64,000 nucleotides of DNA. It comes from Rhodothermia bacterium (GTDB taxonomy: Bacteria > Bacteroidota > Rhodothermia > Balneolales > Balneolaceae). The DNA lies in NCBI GenBank assembly GCA_030427885.1, contig JAUICM010000002.1:601216-665215 (forward strand). The letters run 5' to 3'. The notes under the pieces are model-generated. The model ran no database searches. It worked only from the letters and a program-made list of their open reading frames with translations, and was not told the origin of the DNA. The position numbers and the translations under genes were made by a program. Positions within the stretch are counted from its first letter, which is position 1; every line of letters begins with the position of its first letter. Of this stretch, positions 43,415 to 51,120 are shown piece after piece.

Positions 43415-43438
43415 ATTAATTAGTGCGCTAAACTAATC

Positions 43439-44077
43439 CTAAAAGGATTCAAATGCTTTTTCAAACCGGGTATTCATCCAAATGCTTAAGCATGTCTCAT
43501 CATTAATTGGAATTGATTTCAAAAAATTAAAGTTTAAAATTTCATTTTTTAAAACCGATAATTGTTTTTTTCTATTCTTTAATACAAGAGTACAGTCAGT
43601 ATTCTCTAGACTCATAAACACTTTCCGTACTATTTTTAAACCATCTTCCCCCCCATATATTGAATCTTTAATCCAGTTTGGCTCATCCGTTTTAAACTCT
43701 TTTAATGGAACAAAAGGTGGGTTGCATAGAACAATCATTGGCCCCTTCAAGTTTACCAATTCACCAGCGCTCCACTTGTAGATTTTAGCATCCACATTAT
43801 GAAAATCAAGATTTGTTCTACTTGATACTAATGCGTCATCTGAGTTATCGAAGAGAAATAAATTAGTAAATAATTGAGGATTTCTTTTAAAAACTGAAAT
43901 ACCTAATACTCCACATCCACAACATAAGTCTACAAGCGTACATTTAAATATTCCAACCAAACTATTGAAATCTATTTTTAAGAATGCTAACGAGGATTCT
44001 TTAGGTGAGAAAGTTTTTTTAAAAAGAATAAATTCTCGACCACCCCATGAAATTATCTTATGATGACTTTCATTCAT
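43439..44077 (-). CDS. HemK/PrmC-like methyltransferase
   Basis: A 212-residue Rossmann methyltransferase with SAM motif VDLCCGCGVLGIS near residue 50, the acidic loop LFLFDNSDDAL and the catalytic VLCNPPFVP near residue 116. NPPF-type enzymes methylate amide or exocyclic nitrogens. It is last in a four-gene minus-strand operon with a GCS2-like ligase, a ferredoxin-radical SAM-DUF3050 fusion and a membrane desaturase. It is therefore likely a tailoring enzyme for a small molecule rather than a release-factor methylase. Confidence 0.82.
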   Translation of the reverse strand: MNESHHKIISWGGREFILFKKTFSPKESSLAFLKIDFNSLVGIFKCTLVDLCCGCGVLGISVFKRNPQLFTNLFLFDNSDDALVSSRTNLDFHNVDAKIYKWSAGELVNLKGPMIVLCNPPFVPLKEFKTDEPNWIKDSIYGGEDGLKIVRKVFMSLENTDCTLVLKNRKKQLSVLKNEILNFNFLKSIPINDETCLSIWMNTRFEKAFESF

Positions 44078-44123
44078 TTAAAAACCTGATAGATGTATCA
44101 TAAGAAACTTTTCCAACTGATAC

Positions 44124-44942
44124 TCAGATAAAAAATGGATATTGAAGACCTTCTTTATATCTAAGAAAAGTGAATTGAATATAACTCATATATGAAATAT
44201 CAGACTCAGTAGAAAATGATGGTAATTTATAATATGGGACGCGTGGATTTAAATGATGTTCTTTATGATACATACAGTTTGACCAAAAGAATTTTGTTAT
44301 TCGATGCGATCTTATTGAGCGTGTTGTAAGATTTTGTCTACGGTTTCCTTCCTCCCCTTGATATAAATAATCATGCTCTGCTGCATTTTTAGTTGTATTA
44401 AAAAAACAGAATCCGATGTATGGAAAAAGAAGATGCCAGAGAAAAGCTGAGAAATCCGAAAAATAGATTACTAGCCCAAATAAAATGGCTATAAGGAATA
44501 AATGACTACTTCCTTTAATTATTCCGTTCTTTTTGATCGATATCAAAGTATCAATTGGGATCGTAACGAGATATGTAAGATTCAAATAATGAAGAACCAA
44601 GAACAAGTAATGAACAACTTTAGAATTTGGACGGTCCACATAACCTGGATCCTCACTCGTTGTTGAATATCCATGATGAAGTGTGTGTCCTTTGATGTAT
44701 TCGGTAAAATCAACAAACATTGGGATCATTATCATTTGTCCAATGATTATATCAAGAAACCTAGATTTGGATATTCTTTGGTGAACAATTTCATGCCCAA
44801 GTGTATAAAGCCCTACCATTAAAAATCCCAAACAAATAACAATCAGAACTTTAATCATTATTATATCTGTAGCATGCAAAGTAAATTGTAAAGCTAAATA
44901 ACTAGTTGTTATTAAAACAATTTTAGAAGGAATTCTCTTCAA
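44124..44942 (-). CDS. membrane fatty-acid desaturase/hydroxylase-type enzyme
   Basis: A 272-residue polytopic protein with the three histidine boxes of membrane di-iron desaturases: GHEIVHQ, HTLHHGY and YHKEHHLNP. Between them are about four to six hydrophobic helices (for example VLIVICLGFLMVGLYTL and LFLIAILFGLVIYF). These enzymes use O2 and a ferredoxin or cytochrome to desaturate or hydroxylate lipids. Its start lies 20 bp inside the end of the radical SAM fusion gene. The ferredoxin domain of that fusion could be the electron donor. Confidence 0.88.
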   Translation of the reverse strand: MKRIPSKIVLITTSYLALQFTLHATDIIMIKVLIVICLGFLMVGLYTLGHEIVHQRISKSRFLDIIIGQMIMIPMFVDFTEYIKGHTLHHGYSTTSEDPGYVDRPNSKVVHYLFLVLHYLNLTYLVTIPIDTLISIKKNGIIKGSSHLFLIAILFGLVIYFSDFSAFLWHLLFPYIGFCFFNTTKNAAEHDYLYQGEEGNRRQNLTTRSIRSHRITKFFWSNCMYHKEHHLNPRVPYYKLPSFSTESDISYMSYIQFTFLRYKEGLQYPFFI

Positions 44943-47343
44943 TTTTTATTGAATTGCTTAATTGTTTATAAACGTAGTCAAGCACAGACTTTCTATTTCT
45001 CAAACTAGTAATGGCCGCCTTTGCACCTATATCCCAAACTATATAGTCATCACCAGCGATTCTTGGAAAAATTTGTCTAATATCATATTTAACATTCAGG
45101 TGCTCATTTAAATAACTCAATAAATATGGATATTCTTTTTCGCTGAAAATTGGCTTCGTATTTTCATTAATAAGCTCAAAATAATCAGCTATTAAATCTT
45201 GTTTTGCAAACAACAAAACCCCCGCTATTTCGCTTAGATTCTTTCCTTCTATAATCTGACATGAGTCTAAAAGCATTCTTTTAAGTGTAAAATTCGTATC
45301 ACACTTATCTATTGCCTTTTTAATGTCTCCTTCAACTAATACAGAAAGAAACATCTGAATATCTTGATCATTAATCCCAAGCTCTTGAGCAGCTAACATA
45401 CAAAGCTCAAAATGACTTATCGGTAGTCCTTCTGAGTTAAGATAACTCTCTTCCTTCAATAGTAATTCGTTTAAGTATCGATTAACAATACTGTCTTTTC
45501 CAGGTATCCATGGAACTGCTCCATGGGAATATTCTGCTTGAATGCATTTAACAAATTGCATGTATTCCCATGAAAAAAAGACTTGTACTTCGAATAACTT
45601 TTTCAATGCATCCTTGCTTTTTAACTCATGAAAAATAGGGTGCCTTATAATGTCGTCTCTGAGATCCAGAATTTCAGGATTGTCTTTCAATACAGTTGAG
45701 GGAATTTTTGTTAAGTGCGGTGAATTCCTAGGATTTGCTTCTTCTTTTAGGTTATTAGGATTATGAAAACAAAGAGGATCATCAGCCATATAACTTCCAT
45801 TTGCTTGAGCCATCCCTCGACAACCCGGACATCTATCAGTTTCATAATAATAACACCCTTGGCACCAACTGTCATTAGGTCTCTCATATTCCCTTAAGTC
45901 TTTTACTACTGGGGATTCCTTTAGAATTTTTTCAAGTGAAATTTGATTCGTATTGCCAAGTGGTACAAAAGTACCACTGCATGGCCTAACATCCCCCTCA
46001 TAATTTATGTAGAGAGAATAAAAATTTGTGGCACAAGTGTAACCTACTCTTATTGGTAAAAGAGGCCAGGTGAAACCATATTCCCCCCTATCAATTGACC
46101 AAAGCTCTTCCCATAAAACTTTAAGCTCAGAAGGAGTCAATAGTTCACCTGGGTCTCCATCATAATGACATCCAACAAAGCGTTCAAAATATGGTATCAT
46201 GCCATTTTCTCTAGCATAACGCCACATAGTTGGTAACTCGTCTAAGTTCTTCCTCACAACAATAGTTTCTAAACTAATAGGCAGTCCAGAACTTCCACCA
46301 TAGCCTGAATCCAAAAGATTATTGATTCCACGAACAGCTTTCTCCCACATTCCTGGAGTACCTACCATTTCGTCGTGAACCCAAGATTTGCTACTATAAA
46401 GTTTTACGAATGGCAACACTTTGTATGATGCCATTTTTTCTGCCACTTCCTTAGTTATCAATGTACCATTAGTAAATATTTCAATTTCTAAGCCTCTTTT
46501 TGCAGAATGTTCACACAGATCAAAAAAAAGTGGTGACAATAAAGGTTCTCCACCCCCAATTAAATCAATTGTTTTTGCACCTAGATCAGCTGCTTGATCT
46601 ATAATATCCTTTAGCTTATCTAAAGAAAGGGTTTCTTTAACATTATTATTTATATTTTTAAAACCAGCTTCATACTCTTCAGTATCATACACATTTTTTA
46701 CATCACCAAATCCTGCGAAACAACCAGTGCAAGCTAGATTACATTTATTAGTAAATTCCAGGTTAAAATAGAGTAGACGCTCTCTATTTCTTGCTGCACT
46801 ATATTCTTGTACTGTGTATCCTTCAGAACCAAAAGATGGGGCAGGTTTAAGGGTTCCATTTTTTATCTCTTCTTCATCATTCTTAGCTATTCTTTCAAGA
46901 AAATTGTTCATTTCCAGCTGAGAAAACTTTAGCGCTTCTTGCTCAGTTAGAAGTAATGACCTATCATACTTTTTTCTCTTATTTACACGAGAATTAACAA
47001 TTATCTCTCTGCCATCCTTTTTGAACTCATGTTCATCTGATGAAATGTAAGTAGATTCCTTTACTGGGCCTGCAAAATCAACAATCAAATCTGATCTAGC
47101 TTTTGATTGACAACTTAATCTATCACCAGATAATTTTTTTTCTTTTATTATTTCCCTATCTGTAAGAGCCGTGATTTCACCACTCTTTAGCTCGAACCTA
47201 CACGTCAAACACTTCGCCTTACCACCACACGTATGTGGTATAGAAATACCAGATTTCGCTGCTCCTTCTAATAAGTTATCATCGGGACTGATACTAAAAC
47301 TATTCCCATTGAATGATACCTTGTATTCTTTTTGATTACCCAT
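44923..47343 (-). CDS. ferredoxin-radical SAM/SPASM-DUF3050 triple-domain fusion
   Basis: This 806-residue protein has three parts. Residues about 1-90 form a 2Fe-2S ferredoxin with Cys39, Cys45, Cys48 and Cys78. Residues about 185-520 form a radical SAM enzyme with CNLACTGC (CX3CX2C) near 198-205, GGGEP, and a Cys-rich SPASM-like region (CATNFY, WCQGCYYYETDRCPGCRG). Residues about 560-800 match DUF3050, a heme-oxygenase-like di-iron family (RHPIFHEL, FFSWEYMQFVKCIQ, VPWIP, LLKEES, ISHFELCMLA). In that last part the usual HVF is QVF and the final His motif is altered, so metal binding may differ. The fusion would join electron supply, radical chemistry and possibly O2 chemistry in one chain. 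I do not recognise this architecture. Confidence 0.85.
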   Translation of the reverse strand: MGNQKEYKVSFNGNSFSISPDDNLLEGAAKSGISIPHTCGGKAKCLTCRFELKSGEITALTDREIIKEKKLSGDRLSCQSKARSDLIVDFAGPVKESTYISSDEHEFKKDGREIIVNSRVNKRKKYDRSLLLTEQEALKFSQLEMNNFLERIAKNDEEEIKNGTLKPAPSFGSEGYTVQEYSAARNRERLLYFNLEFTNKCNLACTGCFAGFGDVKNVYDTEEYEAGFKNINNNVKETLSLDKLKDIIDQAADLGAKTIDLIGGGEPLLSPLFFDLCEHSAKRGLEIEIFTNGTLITKEVAEKMASYKVLPFVKLYSSKSWVHDEMVGTPGMWEKAVRGINNLLDSGYGGSSGLPISLETIVVRKNLDELPTMWRYARENGMIPYFERFVGCHYDGDPGELLTPSELKVLWEELWSIDRGEYGFTWPLLPIRVGYTCATNFYSLYINYEGDVRPCSGTFVPLGNTNQISLEKILKESPVVKDLREYERPNDSWCQGCYYYETDRCPGCRGMAQANGSYMADDPLCFHNPNNLKEEANPRNSPHLTKIPSTVLKDNPEILDLRDDIIRHPIFHELKSKDALKKLFEVQVFFSWEYMQFVKCIQAEYSHGAVPWIPGKDSIVNRYLNELLLKEESYLNSEGLPISHFELCMLAAQELGINDQDIQMFLSVLVEGDIKKAIDKCDTNFTLKRMLLDSCQIIEGKNLSEIAGVLLFAKQDLIADYFELINENTKPIFSEKEYPYLLSYLNEHLNVKYDIRQIFPRIAGDDYIVWDIGAKAAITSLRNRKSVLDYVYKQLSNSIKIEENSF

Positions 47344-47374
47344 AACAAAAAATTTTCTTCCCTGTAAAATATTA

Positions 47375-48283
47375 TTAAAAAAGACTTTTGCAATAACTAA
47401 TTACAATTTCCATAAATCTTAATATTCTTTGATCCCATTCTGAACTCATTTCAATTGGACGAAACTCAACTCTGAGATTTCCAGGATTACCTCTTAGTCT
47501 GACCCAAAAATAAACTGTGTCTTCTAAAGGCAATGTTATGTTATCACCTAAACTAATTGGACGGAATTTTTTGATTATCTCAAAATATTCTTTGGAAGTT
47601 CTTATATCATGGGGTAGGTAGCCCACCCTCTTATAAGTACCACATTTTGATAACTCACCATTAGCTTGTTCGAATATTTTTTGTGTTGTGCAATGTTCGG
47701 AAAATCTACTACCGTTTACATAAATAGGTTGTTTAAAATCTTCTACTATAGATTCACCATTTTCATTCAAGAAATTAAACAAGGATATATTCTTATTATC
47801 AGAATCTAATTGAACATGAAAATGTATTTCATTTATGCATGCGACCCCAGATTCTCCTGGCAAAATAAATGTTGATTTATTTGATAGTTCTAACTCTGAG
47901 CTCCTTTTGCTAAAGTAGTTACAACTTGCTCTATATCTTCGACCTTTAGTAAAAAAATGAGTGTGATTTACAATACTTTCATCAACTCTGGGAAGGAATG
48001 CATTAGTTGAAAGCATTTTATTACTATCAATTATCTTAATCTCTGTTCTCAGTTTTTCTTCTGCATTTTTGAGATCATCAATTGCTTTTTGGATTCCGGA
48101 TTCATCCATGTTCCAGGGACCCGGGTTTAGCTCCAGTTGAAAACTGCCAAGCTCTGGGACTAAGTTCCGAACCTCTGTTCTCTTTATAACTTTTTCAGCA
48201 AAACCGTATGCCGGTGTCCCGTCTCCATTTAAAACATGATATTCTAACTCAACTCCAAATTTGACAAATTTATGTGGATTCAT
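47375..48283 (-). CDS. GCS2-like carboxylate-amine ligase
   Basis: A 302-residue protein of the glutamate-cysteine ligase 2 family. FVKFGVELEYHVL (nucleotide/metal box), PELGSFQLELNPGPW and NEIHFHVQLDS are the typical blocks, and LRVEFRPIEMS lies near the end. Such ligases use ATP to form an amide bond between a carboxylate and an amine, often with glutamate or cysteine. It is the first gene of the four-gene operon and is 31 bp ahead of the fusion gene. There is no room for a precursor peptide between them, so a small-molecule product is more likely than a modified peptide. Confidence 0.82.
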   Translation of the reverse strand: MNPHKFVKFGVELEYHVLNGDGTPAYGFAEKVIKRTEVRNLVPELGSFQLELNPGPWNMDESGIQKAIDDLKNAEEKLRTEIKIIDSNKMLSTNAFLPRVDESIVNHTHFFTKGRRYRASCNYFSKRSSELELSNKSTFILPGESGVACINEIHFHVQLDSDNKNISLFNFLNENGESIVEDFKQPIYVNGSRFSEHCTTQKIFEQANGELSKCGTYKRVGYLPHDIRTSKEYFEIIKKFRPISLGDNITLPLEDTVYFWVRLRGNPGNLRVEFRPIEMSSEWDQRILRFMEIVISYCKSLF

Positions 48284-48308
48284 TACTGTTTCTTATCAAT
48301 TTAATTTT

Positions 48309-49298
48309 ATGGACGGAACAGAATCTGAAAATGGTGATATATTATCATCGATAATAGAATATTTTTTTAACCTGCCAACTTGGGCTATTATAATCATTAT
48401 AATAGGCACAGCTTCTTCGTTTGCTACTGTATTAATTTTTGGAGGCAAATTCATAGCTAAGTCTTTTATGGAGAAAAGATTTAATGACTTCATTACCAGT
48501 AGAGAACATTTTCTCAATGATTTAAAAACCAAAACAGAAAATCTTTTATTATCTGTTGAACATATTCAACTAGCCCAGCTTCTTTCAATCAATTTAGGGG
48601 ATATTGATCCGCAAGTTTATAGGTTGTTGAGTTTTGAATACTATAAGATTGAACAAATACGTAAAGAGGAGAGAAAACCAATTGAGCACTTTATTTCTGG
48701 ATTGTTCTGTTTATGCCATTGCTACATAACCGATACTTGGGACGATATTGAACATGCTAAAGAAGATTTAAATTTGGCAATCAAAGGTTTCTCTCATAAT
48801 TCACCAGATGATCTCTTAGGAGAAGCTTGGAATTATTTAGGTGTATCACATGATCGTAAAGGAGAATATTTAAGGGCTATTAATGCATATAACAATGCTA
48901 TGGATAAATTCTCATCAGAGCCAAAGAGGAAAAAAGTTCGTTACAACCTGGCATGTACTTATTCCGATATAATAAAAGATTTAATTCAAAACTCTGATTC
49001 GGAAAGTTTTAATAGGTATAACGCTTACTTTTCCAAAGAATCCCAACCGTTCGAAAGTAACGGAAAACTAATAAAGTATTTAGAAGACACCGCTTACCAT
49101 TTTTTAGAGGATGCTCTCGAAAATCATGAAAGCAACTTCAGAGATTTATTGAATGATAAAGACCTAAAGATTTTGTCAACACTTGATAGTAAAGTTGTAT
49201 TAAATCAAAGAGAAACGCATCGATTTATCTATCTACTCGAAAGATTTGGAAAAACCTATTACGGTTGTAATAATTATATGACTATTCTTGCAAGCTAA
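48309..49298 (+). CDS. membrane-anchored TPR-type protein
   Basis: The product has about 329 residues from ATG 48309; an upstream ATG at 48261 would run into the divergent ligase gene. A membrane helix (WAIIIIIIGTASSFATVLIF) is followed by helical repeats resembling TPRs (LLGEAWNYLGVSHDRKGEYL, RAINAYNNAMDKF). It is divergent from the biosynthetic operon and may serve as a scaffold or sensor for it, but this is only positional. Confidence 0.6.
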   Translation: MDGTESENGDILSSIIEYFFNLPTWAIIIIIIGTASSFATVLIFGGKFIAKSFMEKRFNDFITSREHFLNDLKTKTENLLLSVEHIQLAQLLSINLGDIDPQVYRLLSFEYYKIEQIRKEERKPIEHFISGLFCLCHCYITDTWDDIEHAKEDLNLAIKGFSHNSPDDLLGEAWNYLGVSHDRKGEYLRAINAYNNAMDKFSSEPKRKKVRYNLACTYSDIIKDLIQNSDSESFNRYNAYFSKESQPFESNGKLIKYLEDTAYHFLEDALENHESNFRDLLNDKDLKILSTLDSKVVLNQRETHRFIYLLERFGKTYYGCNNYMTILAS

Positions 49299-49324
49299 AA
49301 GCTATTATTTGAAATAATTCCTAA

Positions 49325-50509
49325 TCAACTAAGTATTTTGTTTATTTTTTTAGACCATTTTTCCATCGCTGTCTTCTTTTCGTCAAAATAATCATATCTA
49401 TTGTATATAGCAGTAACTGTATTATCCCCAGACAAACCGGAATGATTTAATAATTTCCCAATTACTATCGGGGGTGTCCCAAGTTCAGCCATTTTTGTCA
49501 TAACTGTTCTACGTAAATCATGCGGCCTAAAATCCGTAATCCCAGTTACTTTTTTTATCCTTTTTGTAGCTTTATGAATCCATTTTATAGGGGCATCCTT
49601 TTTAGGCGATTTAAAAACATATTCAGAATCCCCTTCTTTTAATTTTGATAGGATGTCACAAGCCAACTCGGAAAGCGGTACCGTATGTGGTTTACTATTC
49701 TTTGTATCACCTGAACCTATTACCCAAATTTTTTTATTTATATCAATGTCTTTCCATTTCGCATTTTGTGTCTCTCCTCGTCTTTGGCCAGTTATAAGTA
49801 ATAGTTTAAATAATGATGCTACTGGTTCTTTTTGTTCATTAAAATGATCCCATAGTTTTTTTATTTCTTCCTCAGAATACACCCTGTCTCTACTCCTTTC
49901 TTTTACTTTCCGATGGATATGCAAAACTGGGTTTATTTCTAAATAGGCCTTCCCAATTGCAAATGATAAGGTACTAGATAGTATTGCTTCTACTCTATTA
50001 GAAAGTGTTTTCTTTCCTCTATCTATAGCTATCGAATCAAGCAGACTAATGATTTTTCTTCGTGAAATATCTTCAATGAACAAATCCCCAATTTTAGGTA
50101 CTAATTCTTTTTCAAGGATTCTCACGTATTCTTTAGCAGTAGTTTCCGATAAGTTTGGTAAGTGTCCCCTTTTGAATTCTTCAGCTAACTCTCTAAATGT
50201 AATCCTATTCTGTTCTTCTAATAGCTTCTTTTTTTTCTCATAGTTTAAATCAATTCCTTGAGATACTTGATAAGCCAATTCCTTTGCAATCTTTCTTGCT
50301 TCTACTAATGTAAGTTTTGGGTAGCTACCAATTGTATATCTTTTGCTATCCCCACCATACCGATATCTATAGAAAAAGGACTTTGATCCTTTATCTGTGA
50401 CCCTCAATGCCATACCAGATACTACAGTATCATAATACTCTATTCGGTCTTTTCCTGCAGGAACTATTGAAGCTCTTATAAATGAATCGGTTAATTTTTT
50501 AGTCGGCAT
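49325..50509 (-). CDS. tyrosine-recombinase integrase of the island
   Basis: A 394-residue P4-type integrase: the N-terminal arm-binding domain (MALRVTDKGSKSFFYRYRYG, LTLVEARKIAKELA), a core-binding SAM-like domain and the catalytic domain with ITGQRRGE (Arg near 240), RPHDLRRTVMTKM (HxxR near 328), LLNHSG and YNRYDY (nucleophile Tyr near 370). It lies 146 bp from attR and should insert and, with the AlpA-like protein, excise the island at the tRNA-Arg 3' end. An arm-type site lies 14 bp before its start, so binding there may also repress its own gene. Confidence 0.96.
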   Translation of the reverse strand: MPTKKLTDSFIRASIVPAGKDRIEYYDTVVSGMALRVTDKGSKSFFYRYRYGGDSKRYTIGSYPKLTLVEARKIAKELAYQVSQGIDLNYEKKKKLLEEQNRITFRELAEEFKRGHLPNLSETTAKEYVRILEKELVPKIGDLFIEDISRRKIISLLDSIAIDRGKKTLSNRVEAILSSTLSFAIGKAYLEINPVLHIHRKVKERSRDRVYSEEEIKKLWDHFNEQKEPVASLFKLLLITGQRRGETQNAKWKDIDINKKIWVIGSGDTKNSKPHTVPLSELACDILSKLKEGDSEYVFKSPKKDAPIKWIHKATKRIKKVTGITDFRPHDLRRTVMTKMAELGTPPIVIGKLLNHSGLSGDNTVTAIYNRYDYFDEKKTAMEKWSKKINKILS

Positions 50510-50522
50510 AAACTATATTCTA

Positions 50523-50544
50523 GGGACCACATGGGGACTACAAA
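50523..50544 (+). promoter_or_regulatory. integrase arm-type site, right
   Basis: It matches 8584-8605 at 21 of 22 bases in the same orientation. It lies 111 bp inside attR and 14 bp upstream of the integrase start. Confidence 0.6.
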
Positions 50545-50655
50545 ATACGAAAATGATTGAAAAGAATATCACCAATTGAAACAGAAAAAATATCATTTAA
50601 ATACTTTAAAGAGATGTTTTAGACAGATTGAAATAGATTGATACAATAATAAAAT

Positions 50656-50702
50656 CTGACTACGAATCAGGCGGTTACAAGTTCGAATCTTGTCGGGTGT
50701 AC
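50656..50702 (+). repeat. attR, 47-bp attachment core
   Basis: A perfect copy of 8474-8520, the 3' half of tRNA-Arg, with no 5' half, so it is not a gene. It marks the right end of the island. Confidence 0.95.
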
Positions 50703-50713
50703 ACCTAAATAAT

Positions 50714-50752
50714 AAGCCTCTCGGAATTTTCACAGCCGGGGGGCTTTTTTTT
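50714..50752 (+). terminator. terminator, probably the original one of tRNA-Arg
   Basis: AAGCCTCTCGG (50714-50724) pairs with CCGGGGGGCTT (50736-50746) using some G-U pairs, followed by a T-tract. It begins 12 bases past attR, where the tRNA-Arg transcript would have ended before the island came in. Confidence 0.72.
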
Positions 50753-50773
50753 GTTGACCTTTAAGAAAGGTGT

Positions 50774-51094
50774 TCAATCCAGATTTAAAACAATTTCTTT
50801 GTTATAAACCTTTACTTCCTTGCCAAAATAATCTTTCTCAATAGATGGTTTGGAATGAAGCAATTCAAGATAAGCACCTATTATTCTATCGAGAGTTACT
50901 CTAGAGAAAGTAACCCGCGAACTTTTACCCCTCATATTATATGGTTTATGGGTATTCACTTCTATCTCAATCATATCGTTTCCTTCTTCTGAAAATGTAT
51001 GCCCGAATTTTACTACTAGAGTCCCCTCTGAACACACTGATGTATAAGTATTCGTGCTATCGGGATAGATAATTTCATTTTTAAAGTGATCCAT
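50774..51094 (-). CDS. hypothetical protein after hsdR of system 2
   Basis: A 106-residue beta-strand-rich protein (TLVVKFGHTFSEEGNDMIEI, KEVKVYNKEIVLNLD) without signal peptide. It is not recognised. It is 26 bp downstream of hsdR on the same strand and may be the last gene of the restriction operon. It is the first chromosomal gene right of the island. Confidence 0.5.
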   Translation of the reverse strand: MDHFKNEIIYPDSTNTYTSVCSEGTLVVKFGHTFSEEGNDMIEIEVNTHKPYNMRGKSSRVTFSRVTLDRIIGAYLELLHSKPSIEKDYFGKEVKVYNKEIVLNLD

Positions 51095-51120
51095 AATCTT
51101 TCCTCAATTATATATTAATG

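Larger units (their letters stand above)
8474..50702. mobile_element. integrated genomic island in tRNA-Arg, about 42 kb
   Basis: The island is bounded by a perfect 47-bp direct repeat of the tRNA-Arg 3' half (8474-8520 and 50656-50702). Inside attR, pointing inward, is a tyrosine-recombinase gene. An AlpA-like regulator lies near attL, and matching 22-bp arm-type sites lie inside both ends. The cargo is mainly defence and accessory genes. No capsid, tail, relaxase or conjugation genes were found, so it looks like an integrative island that is not self-transmissible. Several broken integrase and regulator fragments inside suggest it was built from successive insertions. Confidence 0.93.

Noticed and set aside
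8474..50702. Prophage or conjugative element
   Set aside because: The integrase, AlpA and YqaJ module are present, but no capsid, portal, terminase, tail, relaxase or type IV secretion genes were seen.
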